Origin: Falciphora oryzae
Taxonomy: Eukaryota; Ascomycota; Sordariomycetes; Magnaporthales; Magnaporthaceae
Direction: 5' to 3'
DNA: 64,000 bases
Assembly (NCBI GenBank): GCA_000733355.1
Contig: JNVV01000004.1
Span: forward strand, 310,001-374,000
The stretch's first letter is position 1, and every line of letters starts with the position of its first letter. The notes under the pieces were generated by a model. The model was not told where the DNA came from. It was given only the letters and a program-made list of their open reading frames with translations, and ran no database searches. Of the stretch, positions 49,901 through 62,200 are shown piece by piece. The position numbers and the translations under genes were made by a program.

Positions 49901-51331
49901 ATGGTTCCATACGATAGCGATTCCTCCGGAGAGGACCAGGATTTCACTGAGACCAATGTCCTTCTCGGCTACACCTCCAAGGATGCCGGCAGCGAGACCG
50001 TGAGCCGGTTAGGAGGACGTCCGGTTCGTGCCCCGTCGAATTATTTTTCCATCGCCGTCCCCTGAACTGCGCGCTAAGCTCCTGGATTCGAGCACAACAT
50101 ACAGGACTGGCTCGTCGCGGACAAGCCACCGACGGCGGCGCTGGCGCGGTGCAAAGTCTGCAAGGACCTCACGGTGCTCCTGCTGCAGCTCAACGGCGAG
50201 CTGCCCGAGCGGTTCCCCGGGCACGAGAGGCGCATCTACGTCTTTGCCTGCCGCAGGAAGTCGTGTCGGCGCCAGGCAGGCTCCGTTCGCGCTATACGGG
50301 GTCTGAGGGTCTCGGGCGCCGCGGCGGCGGCTGCTGCGGCGGCTGCTGGGAAGCAAGCGGCAGAGAAACAAAAGGCGGCGGCGGCTGCCAAGGAGACGGC
50401 GAAGCCTGTGACTAGGACTGGACTGGGAGAGTCGCTGTTCGGCGTCAAGGCGCCGGCGGGCGGCTCGGGGGCAGCCAACCCCTTCGCCGCGCCTGGAGCA
50501 AATCCCTTTTCCTCGGCGCCGCAGGCTTCTGCTGCCAACCCCTTCAGTACCAAGCCCCAGGCGCCCAAGCCCGCCGAGGAGGAGGAGGAGGAGGAGCAAA
50601 AGCAGGAGGAACAACCAAAAAAAGAGTCCAAAACAGAAAAGGCAGCAGCTGAACTCCCCCAAACCTTCGCAGGGAAGCTAGCCCTCAACAACCCCCAAGT
50701 GTCCGGCCCCCCACCGCCACCGGAGCCGTGGCCGGCTGAGTCGGAGCCGGGCCAGCCGCAGCCGTACCCAGTATCCTGGATCGCCGAGGCCGAGTACGAG
50801 ACGCTGGACCCGACACCCATGCCGAGCGTGCCGACGGGCCCGACGGCCATGGAGCTGGACGAGGAGGCGACCGGTGGTAGTAGTAGCAGCAAAGGTGGCA
50901 AGGAGGACAAGGAGGTGTTTGAGTCGAGCATGGACACGGACTTTCAAAAGTTCGCCGACCGCGTCGGCCAGAATCCGGACCAGGTCATCCGGTACGAGTA
51001 CGCGGGCGCCCCGCTGCTCTACAGCCGCGACGACGAGGTCGGGCGGGCGCTGGCGGGTGCGGACGATAACAAGGCGGTCAAGAGCGGTGGTGGCATGCCG
51101 CCGTGCGCAAACTGCGGCGCGCCGAAGGTGTTTGAGGTGCAGCTGACGCCGCAGGCCATCGCGGACCTCGAGTCCGGAGGTGAGGACGGGCTAGATGGCA
51201 TGGACTGGGGAACCATCATTGTCGGCGTCTGCTCGCGCGACTGCCAGGAGAGGACCACGGGCGATGGAGAGGCGGGATATTTGGAGGAGTGGGCGGGTGT
51301 CCAGTGGGAGGAGCTCATTGTCAAGAGGTGA
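49901..51331 (+). CDS. tsr4: PDCD2 / Tsr4-like protein (40S ribosome biogenesis)
   Basis: Tsr4/PDCD2 binds newly made ribosomal protein uS5 (Rps2) and assists its delivery into pre-40S subunits. Two exons: 49901-50023 and 50105-51331, in phase, 449 residues. The N-terminus MVPYDSDSSGEDQDFTETNV leads into VLLGYTSKD, the usual PDCD2 opening (VxLGY). ARCKVCKDLTVLLLQL and VFACRRKSCRRQAGS are the zinc-binding-type Cys motifs. A long low-complexity insert follows (Ala10 run, NPFA/NPFS repeats, Glu-rich run). The PDCD2_C domain closes the protein: FQKFADRVGQNPDQVIRYEY, PPCANCGAPKVFEVQLTPQ and DWGTIIVGVCSRDC. Confidence 0.93.
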
Positions 51332-51802
51332 AGAGTAATATCAAGAGTGGGTGTGGTCAGTGAATGACGCTTGTGCAGGTTATCGTCTAGTAACGGACCC
51401 TAAATAGAGAAACCTCTCGAGACAGCACGGGGAGCAATCAAGTGCCATTGATGCCGATTTCGGGCTTCCTCTGCTCGGGTAATCCCATAGCGAGGTGTGA
51501 CACCGACCAGTAGGACGACCTAGAGCTACCCCCTTTTACAGAGGCAGTCGCCTGTACACCAGTCATATTCCTCTGACAGTGTGAGAGCACCCAGGGGCAT
51601 GGCGCCGCCTCCGATCCCCCAACCCAACCCGAACCTTAACGCCTGAGTTTTTTTGCCGTTAAAATGCATCCCTAAAACCCTCCCGATGAATCATCCCCAC
51701 AACCTGCTTCGAACAGGAGGTTGGGGATGGACATATGCCAGAGATTTATGAGGTACTAGACCAAGAACCTGGAAACCCCACACAAACTTTGCCGACCCCA
51801 CT
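51332..51802. other. Convergent 3' flanks of Tsr4 and eIF3k
   Basis: About 470 bp with no supported gene. Confidence 0.5.
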
Positions 51803-52835
51803 TCATGCGGTCTCCTCCCATGACCTCCTCAGGACCCTCGAGAACATCTCGACGTTGACGTCCTCGCGTATCTCTGCCTTCTTGGCCTCGTTGTCCGGGT
51901 TCTTAGGCACGGTAACGGTGGTGCCGTCGACAGTCCAGCCGCACGTCTCGATCAGGAACTTGCGGACGGCGGCGTCGCTGAGGCCGAGCCAGTCCTCGAG
52001 CAAGGGGAGCTGGATCTCGCGGAAGGCCTGGCTGGCCAGCAGGGCGATGCGGGTGCGGATCATGTCCTCGAAGCCTTTGATGTCGGTCGTCAGGTCGGCG
52101 TACAGGTCGTCGCTCTCGATGGTGACCCAGAAGCGTGCGTACTGGGCACCCTCGAGCTGCAGGTTCAGGTCGCGCAGCTTGCCGACGGCCTCGGACAGCT
52201 CCGTCGGCTGGGCGAGCGCCGAGGGGCTGATGAGGTGCATGGCCTGGCTAAACTGCGACGACGGGAACTGCGTCATGGACTTGACGAGGATGTTGGTCAC
52301 GACCTCCTCCTTGATGCGGTCGGGGTTGAGCTGGTACCTGTGTTTCGAGGGGGGGCAGCAGTTGTGCGCGCCGGGACGGTCAGCCACTGGTTTCACCAAT
52401 TGTAGAGCGAGCGCGGTGTCCAGAAAAGATCCTCTGCACTTGGAGGAGATCAGGGGTCACTAGTTGACTTCAGTTCCCCACGCGAGGCCCCCGGAGCCGG
52501 GGCGCAGAAGCGCCCAACACACGGCGACCCACGGGGGTATGTCAGGTAATAGGAAACGTTTATAAACGCATCATGTAGAGAGTGCCGAGGATCGCGAGGG
52601 ATGGGGAAACAAGGCACCAGCAAGAACGAGCAGGCGGAGTCAAGGAACAGGAAGGGCCGTACAGCTTCAGCAGTGTCCTGTTAGCATTGCAGTCGCAGAA
52701 CTTCTCCTCGCACTGGAGGGTCAGGTAGCTCTCGAGGGTGCCGACGGCCTCGGGGTTGTACCTCTCGAGGCCGTTGATGATGTTGGTGATGTAGTCGGGC
52801 CGCTCGGGCGGGTCCTCGGCGTTGGGCACGCGCAT
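51803..52835 (-). CDS. Translation initiation factor eIF3 subunit k
   Basis: A small non-core eIF3 subunit present in most filamentous fungi and animals and absent from budding yeast. Two exons: 52835-52663 and 52337-51803, separated by a 325-nt intron, the longest inside a gene here. The join is in phase and gives 235 residues, the family length. The start MRVPNAEDPPERPDYITNII resembles other fungal eIF3k proteins. RYNPEAVGTLESYL is in the HEAT-like half, and CDCNANRTLLKLYQLNPDRI spans the splice. The C-terminal PCI-like part includes MHLISPSALAQP, FWVTIESDD and the domain end (LSDAAVRKFLIETCGW). It is divergent from DNA ligase I with a 460-bp spacer. Confidence 0.93.
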
Positions 52836-53298
52836 CTTGGGCGGAGGGTTCGGTCGCGGGATCGGGGGGTTCCGCCGGTTGGTCGAGAGGAGGAGAGGGA
52901 GGCGGAAGAGGGCAGTTAAAGGAGGCGGGTGTTTGCGACGGGGCAACGATTTGAGATGGAGGGGAATCGCTGGCCGTGGTTTTCTGGGTGGGGCAGCCAG
53001 GCCACACACGATATTTCGTTTCGGTGTGTGGTGCTGGATGTTGAAATTCCAGATTGGGATTAGCGTTGGCGCCACGTGACCTCGCGGCAGCTTGGTGACG
53101 CCAATGGCTCCGATGACTTCACGACGCCTTGCAGTCGCCGGCTGGCGTGGCCAGGCTCGATCTCGGCGACAAGACGTTGACATGCCGCACACACATGCAA
53201 TCATGAAAATACCATGTGCTCGCCTGCCATAACACTACCTGGTTTATGACCTGAATACATGGAAGCGCCCTCTTGTTGCCATTCGCGCGCCTTCATCA
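52836..53298. promoter_or_regulatory. Divergent promoter region (eIF3k / DNA ligase I)
   Basis: A 463-bp spacer between divergent housekeeping genes. No clear TATA box or MCB/SCB-like repeat was recognised. Confidence 0.5.
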
Positions 53299-55967
53299 AT
53301 GGGGAGCCCTGCCAAAAAGCGTAAACTCAACGGCGGCGATTCCAAGCCGCCCGTACGAAGCTTGGAATACTTCTTTGCGAAACAGAAGCAGCCTGCTCCC
53401 GCTACCGCAGAAAACGAGCAAGTTCTGAGCGACGAGGAGCTTGCGAGAAAACTCCAGGCAGAATGGAACCGCGAGGATGCAGCCCGGTCCTCGTCGGCAA
53501 ACGAGGCTGTCCCACCAGCGAAGGCTCAGCAGGCCCGTCCAGGAAATGAGCCAGATAATAAGGACAACAAAGCAGACGTCAACCCTGATTCTCTCTCAGC
53601 AAAGAAGGATGGCGGCATTCCAGACCCTGTACCTACATCAGTCGCTGCCCCTGCCCCTGCGCGCAATATACTGTCATTGCAGTCTGTCGCGATAGCGGAA
53701 GACCTGGTGGCATCGTCACTTCCGCTGGATGAAAGCCCCTTAACATTCCAGCCTTCCCAGTATATCGACCAGCTTAAGAGGCAGTGGTCGGCTGATGGCG
53801 GCAACGCGTCATATGCCCTCCTGACGCGTTGCTTCGTGCTCGTCAGTGGGACGAACAGCCGCATCAAGATTGTTAACACCTTGGTAAACTGCATCAGGAC
53901 CCTTATTGAGGCAGACCCTACCAGTCTGCTCCCGGCAGTATGGCTTGCCACCAACTCCATATCGCCGCCGTACATCTCCTTGGAGCTAGGCTTGGGCGGC
54001 TCTGCCATATCCAAGGCCCTGAAGCAAGTTTGTGGCTTGGACAATCGCAGCCTCAAGGCCATCTATGACAAGCACGGCGACCCAGGCGATGTTGCGTTTG
54101 AAGCCAAGAAGAAGCAGAGCTTCATGTTGCGGAAACCAAAACCTCTTACCATCAAAGGCGTTTTCCAGTCGCTGGTCAAAATCGCCAAGAGCCAGGGCCA
54201 GGGTAGTGTGCAGACCAAACAGCAGATCGTGAACAGGCTGCTCCAGGACGCGAGGGGTGGTGAGGAGAGCAGGTTCATCGTCCGCACTCTCTGCCAGCAT
54301 GTAAGTTCCCTCCTTCCCATGATATGCCCAGTGAGCAAGGCTAACGATTCTTGCAGCTTCGAATTGGCGCAGTGAAAACCACGATGCTTATAGCCCTGTC
54401 TCGGGCATTCCTTCTTTCGAAGCCGCCTGGAGCAGACTTTGCTACCAGAAGTCCGGCGGAGTTGGGCCAGCTGAAGAAGGATGGGCTTGCCGAGATCTGG
54501 GCCAAGGGCGAGGAAATTGTGAAGGCCTGCTTTGCCAGGCGCCCCAACTATAATGACCTCGTTCCCGTACTTCTCGAGATCGGTGTCACGGAGGAGCTCC
54601 TCCTCCGATGCGGCCTGACGCTGCACATTCCTCTTCGCCCAATGCTTGGCAGTATCACCAGAGATCTAGCAGATATGCTTACTAAACTTCAGGGGAGGGA
54701 CTTTGCTTGCGAGTTCAAGTACGATGGCCAGAGAGCTCAAGTCCACTGCGACGAGAAAGGCACTGTGTCTATCTTCTCGAGACATCTGGAGCTGATGACA
54801 GACAAATACCCGGATCTTGTAGCTCTGATCCCCAAGATCCGGGGAGAAGGAGCTGAAAGTTTCGTTCTGGAGGGCGAGATTGTTGCCGTCGACCGCCAGA
54901 CAGGAGAACTCAAGAACTTCCAGACCTTGACCAACCGCGCAAGGAAGGATGTGGAAATTGGCAGCATTACGGTAGACGTTTGTCTCTTTGCTTTTGACCT
55001 GATGTTCCTCAACGGCCAACCGCTGCTGGATCGGCCATTCCGCGAACGTCGCGAGCTCCTTCGATCTCTCTTTGTTGAGGTGCCTCACCATTTCACCTGG
55101 GTAAAGAGTATGGATGCTACGTCGCAAGATTCGGAAGCCGTCCTCGAATTCTTCAAGGCGGCAACAGACGCAAAGTGCGAGGGCCTGATGGTGAAGATCC
55201 TGGACAACCTTCCAGATCTAGTATACCAGGGGGAAGACGTTGCAGAGGGAGCAGCCGAACCAGACCAGGTGGCGGCAAAGTCTTCTTCCAAGGGCAAGGG
55301 AAAAGCCAAGGCCAAAGCAGAGAGCGGCGAATCCGAAAAGAAGAAGTCGCGAAGGAAGCCCCTCCTTGCAACCTATGAGCCTGACAAGCGGCTCGACTCG
55401 TGGCTCAAGGTCAAAAAGGACTACAACGCCAACTTTGACACGCTCGATCTTATCCCCATCGCCGCCTGGCACGGGCAAGGGAGGAAGGCGAAATGGTGGT
55501 CACCGATCCTCATGGCCGTCCGCAACGACGACACTGGGTCGCTGGAGGCCGTGACCAAGTGCATGTCGGGCTTCACCGATGCCTTCTACAAGGCCAACAA
55601 GCTCTTCTACAACGACGGAGCGGATGGGACAGAGAGGCAGAACACGCGCGCCCAGAAGCCGGCCTTCATCGAGTACTCGGGCCCGGAGCCGGACGTGTGG
55701 TTCGAGCCCCAGGAGGTCTGGGAGATGGCGTTTGCCGACATCACCCTCAGCCCGACCTATACCGCGGCCATTGGGCTTGTGAGCGACGAGCGTGGCCTCA
55801 GCTTACGGTTCCCCAGATTTCTCAAGAAGCGAGAGGACAAGAGCATGGACGAGGCGAGCACAAACGAGTTCCTGGCCGGTCTCTTCAGGAGACAAGAAAC
55901 CAAAGCCCCTACCAATCCTGTTCGCGAAGCGGCAGATGATGAAATGGACGAAGCCATCGAAGATTGA
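53299..55967 (+). CDS. DNA ligase I (ATP-dependent)
   Basis: Seals Okazaki fragments and repair nicks in the nucleus; homologue of yeast Cdc9. Two exons: 53299-54300 and 54357-55967, in phase, 870 residues. A basic nuclear-localisation motif (PAKKRKL) and a PCNA-binding-like box (VRSLEYFF) lie within the first 30 residues. A disordered region follows, then the DNA-binding domain (from about residue 150). The adenylation domain has active-site Lys455 in EFKYDGQRAQVH, and ESFVLEGEIVAVD and DVCLFAFDLMFLNG follow. A Lys/Ala/Glu-rich insert (KSSSKGKGKAKAKAESGESE) interrupts the region between CEGLMVK and LDSWLKVKKDY. The OB-fold tail ends with FPRFLKKREDKS, typical of ligase I. Confidence 0.96.
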
Positions 55968-56097
55968 AGATTAAGGATAGAAGGCAGTTGGGCTCAACCC
56001 TAACCACCTGGGCTACTCTGGACCCTTCAATCGGCCACGCGACTAATCCATGGCATTCATGGCATCCGTCATTTGCACCCACGCATATTCCAGACCC

Positions 56098-57203
56098 CTA
56101 CTCCTTCCACGCGCGGTAAACAATCCTCGCCCCGTACTTCTCGCCCTTCTTCAGGACCATCATGGACTTCCACTCGTCGACATTGACCGCGTTGACGTAG
56201 CGGCTCGGCTCGACGCAGAAGGCGCTGCGGGCCTTGCGGGCGGGCAGGCCGGCGACCTGGGGCACGTCGATGTACTTGCCCGTGTAGAACTGGAAGGCGG
56301 GCTCGGTGCTGTGGACCTCGAGGTGGATGCCCGAGTCCGGGTGACTGGCGTGCACGTGGCGGACCAAGGGCTGAGATCGGGTGTCGACGGGGACCGACGA
56401 GGGCTGCTCGTTGGCGACGAAGCAGTCGTCGATGTCGGGCTCCTCGGCGCCGAGCGTGAAGGGCTTCTTGCCCTCGAACTTGGAGAAGGGCTTGATGCCG
56501 CCCGTGGGGATGCCGCCGTCGTCGACGGGGAGGTAGGAGTTGGTGGCGATCTCCACGACGGTGCCGGCAATGGACTCGCCGCCGGTCAGATTGAAGTAGC
56601 TGCGGTGATCATAGCGTTAGTCACGACTATTGTCCGCCTCGGTCGATGTTGTGGAAAGAGTTCACAAAAAACGACTTACGAGTGGTTGGTCATGTTGACA
56701 GGGGTCTCGTCAGCACCACTGATAAGCTCAGCCTCATACTCGATGCCAAGAACAGTGACGTCCTTGCCGTCGACGACCTGCTTTCCGGCCGTGTAGACGG
56801 TCGTGGCCTTGACGGTGCCAGGGAACCCCTCGTCGCCATCCTCGCTGAGCAGGGTGAACTCGACGCTCTCGCCGCCCTCGAGCCCGTCTATCCCAGGGAT
56901 GGAGCGCACGCCGACGAGCCTGGGCCCGTCCCAGACGCGTTTGCCCCAGCCGACGACGCCGCCGTGCAGGTTGTTGGGTCCGTTGTTGGCGGCCAGGGCG
57001 TAGGACTTGCCGCCGTTGAGCGAGTCAAGCTTGGCGTCCTTGATGCGGTTCGCCACGCGCCCGATGGTCTCGCCGAAGTAGGGGGCGTTGTGCTCGCGAT
57101 ACAGGTCCTCGGTCGGGAAGCCCTGGACGATGTTGACGCCGCCGACCTTGAGGGACTGGATGATGGCCCCGAGGGGCAGGAGCTCGACGGCTGAGTCGGC
57201 CAT
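56098..57203 (-). CDS. Aldose 1-epimerase (galactose mutarotase-like)
   Basis: Interconverts alpha and beta anomers of hexoses such as galactose and glucose. Two exons: 57203-56680 and 56599-56098, in phase, 341 residues, the family size. Catalytic features: GRVANRIKDAK, NNGPNNLHGG (first His), NMTNHSYFNL spanning the splice (second, acid His) and STEPAFQFYTG, where the Glu is the likely base region. It has no signal peptide, so it is cytosolic. Start choice: MADSAVELLPLGA opens directly into the first beta strand. It lies tail to tail with DNA ligase I, 130 bp apart. Confidence 0.93.
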
Positions 57204-58828
57204 TTTTGCGGTGTTTTTAGCGGTAGTACCTCTTCGCTTTTCCTTGGAGATTACTCTGTCTGCTGCCCGAGCTATAGAAGCTCGTGGTGGCCGGGATGAC
57301 GTAGACGGGGCAAGGCCAATGATACCTTCGTCCAGTGTTTCTACCAAAAAGGCTTATTTGATCCGAATTTCCATTCTCATCCACGTGGAGAGCTGATGCA
57401 CCCCTCTTATTATAGTCTACATACATGATGGGATTGACGACTGAGGTAATTTGCACGGCGAGCGACCCGCCCGGAGCGAGGGCGCAATTCAGCCTATATC
57501 GGCGGGCGCAAAAAGGAACATATGGATCAAAGGCTCTTTGCCGACCCCCAACGAGGGTGGGGTCACACTATTTCCAAGCCTCCCTTTTCCCCACACAGGC
57601 CGCGTCGCGCGGGGTAGCGCCCGCGAAAGTCATATGCGACATGCGCCCCAATGGATCGATGATACAGACGGGAGCTAGGAGAGGTCTACACGGAACGTTT
57701 CGATGGATTTGGTACATGTGCACTGTAAATTTCCGCTTCATGTCTTGGGAACACAGAAGGACTGAGCCGATGAATGGGGTGGCCTCGTGCTGCATTCAAA
57801 TGGTGAGAACGTGCGAGGTCGGGTGTTCTTGCTTCTTCGGAGAGACACCAAACGAGGCGAAGGCTGAGAGCTTCAAAGAGATGCATTTGGTCTGATTTAT
57901 GTGAGCAGACGTGGAGACAGAGATATCAATTGATTGCTTTTCCCGGCTACAAAAACGCATTAGCTCGGCACCCGTCTGGTAGCTGGAGGCATAGGCTAAT
58001 GCACTGCGACTGCGCTGACAAGACCAAAAACCTCCACACTCTGCATTCCAATGCAGAGAGCAAGAAGCACGGGCAGCCACAGTCTGCAGGCTGATGATGG
58101 CCACGCAGCGTTGGAAACCGGATAACGGCCAAGCCTGCCCAAGTGCCTGCAGCAGTCTGTTCTATTTTTCCAATATGGAAGCGCTCACCTCCGGCTCGGG
58201 TTCAGTCGGGGCGTTTGGCCTCTGCACGCCCCCGCCCGCCACTGCGGCTGTTGTTTGTCGCCACCATCGGGCGTCTGCGGCCGCTGAGCTGTCTTATTCA
58301 AGTCTGGAGGAAACCGCGCCCCAGTTGGCACCTAGCAATTGGTAGCTTGTCCAGGAGCCAGGAGCCTGGGATTCGATAATTGCACAAACCCTGGAATTAC
58401 GTGGCCCGTCTTTCTGGCTTGTCTACTTCCCATCAGCCAGGATTGACGCCGACAGGCTCCTTGCCTGCATCCCACATGATCTCCACGGCCAGCAAAGCTG
58501 CTGGGGGTTATATCACCTCTTTGGTTGACTACATCCACGTCACCCAACGCAACCGGCCCGCTTGATTCACAATGGCATAGCGCATTTGCGCCCTTTCGAC
58601 ATATACTAGAACGAACCCCCACCTCCATTCCAGGCTCTCGGCCTTTGTTCCATTGGGCAAAGACAACCAGACTGGACAGAAGCAAACACGCCGGGGAATT
58701 CACTCTCCTCTCACAACTGAATCAAGCCTCGTTTCCCGGCCACCGCCTCCTCACTCACTACACGCCCGTCGGCCGCTGCGAATCCCACCAAGACACGGAA
58801 ACGAACTGCCGCATTCCGGGCCCGAGCG
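57204..58828. other. Intergenic, 1.6 kb
   Basis: Divergent promoters of the aldose epimerase gene and of the low-complexity protein gene. Frames such as 57425-57895 plus have no motif. No tRNA, 5S rRNA or repeat was recognised. Confidence 0.45.
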
Positions 58829-60153
58829 ATGGGGGAAGTCGAGCCGCCTCTCCGCGCGGCGACGCCGAAGCGCAAGAGAGACCATCTCTCCGACGACAGG
58901 AGCCCGCGCCGCACGGCCACGCCGCCAACCTCGTGCAGAGGCACTCCCACCGCCGCCCCGGCCGCGCACCCGGTCCTCGCTCCCACCATAATAACCAGCG
59001 CGCACACGAACCCCTCCTTTGAGGTCCCCGCGTACGAGGGCGACGATGGTAGCAGCAGCCCTCGGACGAGGGTGGCGCGCAAGTTCCAGGGATTGGCCCT
59101 CGATAGCGGGGGTGGCGCACCGGGCGCAAAAGCCCCGTCGCTGGCAGCCACAGTCGGAGCGGCGGCAACAGCAGCAGAAGCACAACCGGCAACAGCAAAT
59201 AGGACGCACCGCGCCGGGTCGCCGTCCCCTCGTCGAGGCGACACGGCCGTCATGATGCACGACAGCGGGGCGGACGGCGATGATGACGACGACGGTGACG
59301 AGGACGAAAACGAAGACGGCTATTTCTCGGCGCGCAAACGGTTTAAGCTCCCAGCGGCGGCGCCGCAACGAGACCAAAGCGACTCGCCTCCCACGCGTGC
59401 CGCGAGCGTGTTCGCGCCAATCGAGACCCCAATGGGCGAGTGGGCCGCCAGGCTCCAGGCCCCTGGCGCGCTGGGCGATCCCGCCAAGAGCCACAGCGGT
59501 GCGGCCGCAGCAGCGACGACGGCAGGGAGCGGCGGCGCTTATAACAAGACGCATCACCGCAACTACAAGACGGTCGGGCTGTCGCCTCGGGCCGGTACGC
59601 CGCCGCTGGTCGGCGCCAAGACGACGGCGACGGGCGAGGCGCACGAGGCGGCCGTCGCTGCCGGGGACGAGGGGTCGTCCTCGTCTTCGTCGTCGCCGTC
59701 GCACAAGGAGATTGTGGACCCGGTCCGGGCCGCGCTGACGTGGCACGAGGACGAGATCACGGTGTACGACCCGGACGACGAGGACGACGACGGCACGGGC
59801 ATCAACGGCATCGGGTTCAAGCCGACGCCCGCCATCGCGTACGCGCGCACCCTCAAGCGCCGCCAGCAGCTGGCCGAGTACAGGAAGCGTGAGGAGCGCG
59901 AGGCCCGCGCCAGGCGGAGTCTGCGCCGGAGGGGCAGCCCTGCGGTATCTGGCAGCGNNNNNNNNNNNNNNNNNNNNNNNNNNNNNNNNNNNNNNNNNNN
60001 NNNNNNNNNNNNNNNNNNNNNNNNNNNNNNNNNNNNNNNNNNNNNNNNTCTGCGGAGCAGCAGCAGCGCCAGGCCGCGCGGAGGCAGCAGCTGGCGGCCA
60101 GGAGGGTGCGCTTCCTGGACGTGGAGCCGGCCGCCGTGATTACGACCCGATGA
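58829..60153 (+). CDS. Conserved fungal low-complexity (nuclear-type) protein, interrupted by an assembly gap
   Basis: The frame opens at 58829 and runs 376 codons into a run of Ns. Beyond the gap, the frame starting at 60049 reads SAEQQQRQAARRQQLAARRV, continues RFLDVEPAAV and stops at 60151-60153. The N-terminal part is disordered with a basic nuclear-type motif (PKRKRD), an acidic run (GADGDDDDDGDEDENEDGYF) and Ala/Ser/Pro stretches. The conserved-looking part near the C-terminus is LTWHEDEITVYDPDD, GINGIGFKPTPAIAYAR and a basic helix (RRQQLAEYRKREEREARARR). I recall uncharacterised fungal proteins with such a tail but know no function. The two sides are not in one frame if the gap is exactly 91 bp. 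Confidence 0.75.
59958..60048. other. Assembly gap (91 Ns) inside a coding region
   Basis: Ninety-one N characters. The flanks are GC-rich and repetitive (Arg/Gln codons), which explains the failure. Frame continuity requires a true gap length of 3n+2 rather than 91. Confidence 0.98.
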
Positions 60154-60679
60154 CACAGAAACAGACCTACTGTTTTCTTCGTGGAATTTTTCTTCTGCTT
60201 TTCTTTTGTCTCTCTTGGGCTTAGGAGGGTACCGGAAGGGTTTGGGAAACAGCACTCCCCCAAGTTCCAGTTGACACCGGCTTGCTTATGACTGGGAGGC
60301 ACACTTGCGGGATACCCAGGGGGCGTTGGTACCAGGATTCTGTCACTTCCGACTTTTAACTTGTTCTTTTTCTCGTATCACTATTTGCCATTGCTCCTTG
60401 GAAGTTATAGCTACTTTTGCTATAGCTGGCTTGAGACTCGAGTCTGTTTATGGCAGACGCTTATGTCGGGCCATGTTAGGCCAGGGCGGCCGCGCAGTAA
60501 AGAACGCAGAAGATCATGAAATCACCCATGATGACAAGAAAGAAGATACCCAAAATATACACTGGCGATAACGTGTGCAAAAGTGCGTGCGCCGATGGAA
60601 ATGCTAGCTTTTTCCGCCTCCTTCTAGGGGCGTCATGCCGTTTTCTTTTTCTTCCTTTTATCGCGACAACCGGTGTTGC
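60154..60679. other. Convergent 3' flanks
   Basis: About 530 bp between the gap-containing gene and COX20. No gene supported. Confidence 0.5.
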
Positions 60680-61307
60680 TCACCAGAACCTGTACCACCT
60701 CTTCTGGGCAGCTAACCTTGCCGCCCCTGCTGCGGCGGCCGCCTCCTCGTCTTGCCGCTTCTTGTCCTCGACCTTCTTCCTCAGCTCCGCGGCTTTCCGG
60801 TCAAACACCTCGACCGCCCTCTTCATCTTCTCGCGCTCCACCCTGCGGCTGTACTGGCAGTACTCGTACGATCCGACGGCGAACGCGACGAAGGCGCCCG
60901 CGGCCCAATTTGCTGCTTTTGGTATTGGTGCTAGAGTGGCCAGAAGTCCGTCAGTTCGGTCCGTCCTTTTGGCCTGCCTTTTCCCCCCTGGAGCCACAGC
61001 TATCTCATGTGGTCTCCAACGTACCTCCTAGCACGAACCGCAGCGCCCCGACGCTGGCGCCGCCCCCGATTCCGGTGAGTAGGCCCTGCCTAGAGCAGGG
61101 GGCGTTGTGCACGTTCAGGAAGTCCTCGGCCTTGATCGTGCCCACCGCCTCCCCGATCGTCGCCCGCTGCTGGTCGCTCAGCTTGGCCTTGAGCTCCTCC
61201 TGCTGCTGCTCGACCGCCCTCAGCGCCCGCAGTTGTTCCTCTGTCGGCGCGGCGGCGAACTCTTGCGCCCGCCAGGCTGGAGGCTTGTCGTCGTCGCCGC
61301 TGCCCAT
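60680..61307 (-). CDS. cox20: COX20-like cytochrome c oxidase assembly factor
   Basis: Cox20 is a mitochondrial inner-membrane chaperone for newly made Cox2. Two exons: 61307-61025 and 60930-60680, in phase, 177 residues. The family core reads TIKAEDFLNVHNAPCSRQGL, then LTGIGGGASVGALRFVLG (first membrane helix). The second helix region PKAANWAAGAFVAFAVGSYE runs into YCQYSRRVEREKMKRAVEV, where YE(Y/F)CQ is characteristic. The C-terminus is an Ala/Lys/Glu-rich helix ending RWYRFW. The N-terminus is hydrophilic and Gln/Glu-rich. Confidence 0.9.
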
Positions 61308-62200
61308 TTCTTGGGAAGTTTGTTGTCGCGGGCGGGGTGTCCCTGGGCTGGGGGTTGGGCTCGTCGTCGGTTCGGATTGGGCGATGTAAGGGTGGTCACG
61401 TCACTGGCTTGGCTGCTCACCTGCCGGCAGGACTTGGGGGTTAGGATGTGCTCAATTGGCAAGGCTGGAAGCTATCCGAATTTGGCGACAGGGTTGGGGT
61501 TACTGAGGGGTTCTGCAGGGGTCTTGATGAGTGGGGTTTCCTGTCGCTGCATGTCGTGTCTGCGCGACGCTACCCATTGTTGCGGGGGAAATCGATCTAA
61601 CCTCACAGCATGGAAACATTACGAGAGGAAACGGCTGGGCTCAGTCAACCGAGAACCAATCGCTCGGGATTTGATCTTACTCGCTGCTGGTTGGATATCA
61701 ATGGCTGGACTCGAAAGACAGACGCGGGTCTGATAGGCTCGAGTTGGCGGAGTGTTTGGCGGATTCTGCCCCACACCTGACCCGCGATGTTTAATGACTG
61801 CAGGGGTCCTCCGCGCGTTAATCGCGTCTCCCTTGCATGGACGCGTTTGGATTTTCAAAGTGCAAGCCCACTCGAGAAAGCATCCATATTGAAATCAATC
61901 TAATTGTTCGTTTACCTACCCCTGGTCACCAACCCGCCAGGCTCCGTCCGGAGAGCCCTGTGCGACAAGATTTCCATTTCGATCCTGACACGGCTGCCGA
62001 CCGCTAAACCAATTCCTACGTTTGAGATCAACACCACATGAGCTGCGCCCTCTCAGTACCACAAGCCCCTCAACAGCCACCGTTGGTTCCGAGGCTGAGC
62101 GGGTAGCATCTCCAGCCTGCCGGATCCCCTCCGAGGACGGCCCTGAAAGGGCGCCTTTCCCTTAGTAACCGAGCAGCAACCCGTCGCCACAGAGCCCACC
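61308..62200. promoter_or_regulatory. Divergent promoter region (COX20 / POL2)
   Basis: A 0.9-kb spacer between divergent genes. Short frames inside show no motifs, and no repeat or RNA gene was recognised. The POL2 leader is near 62100-62200. Confidence 0.45.
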
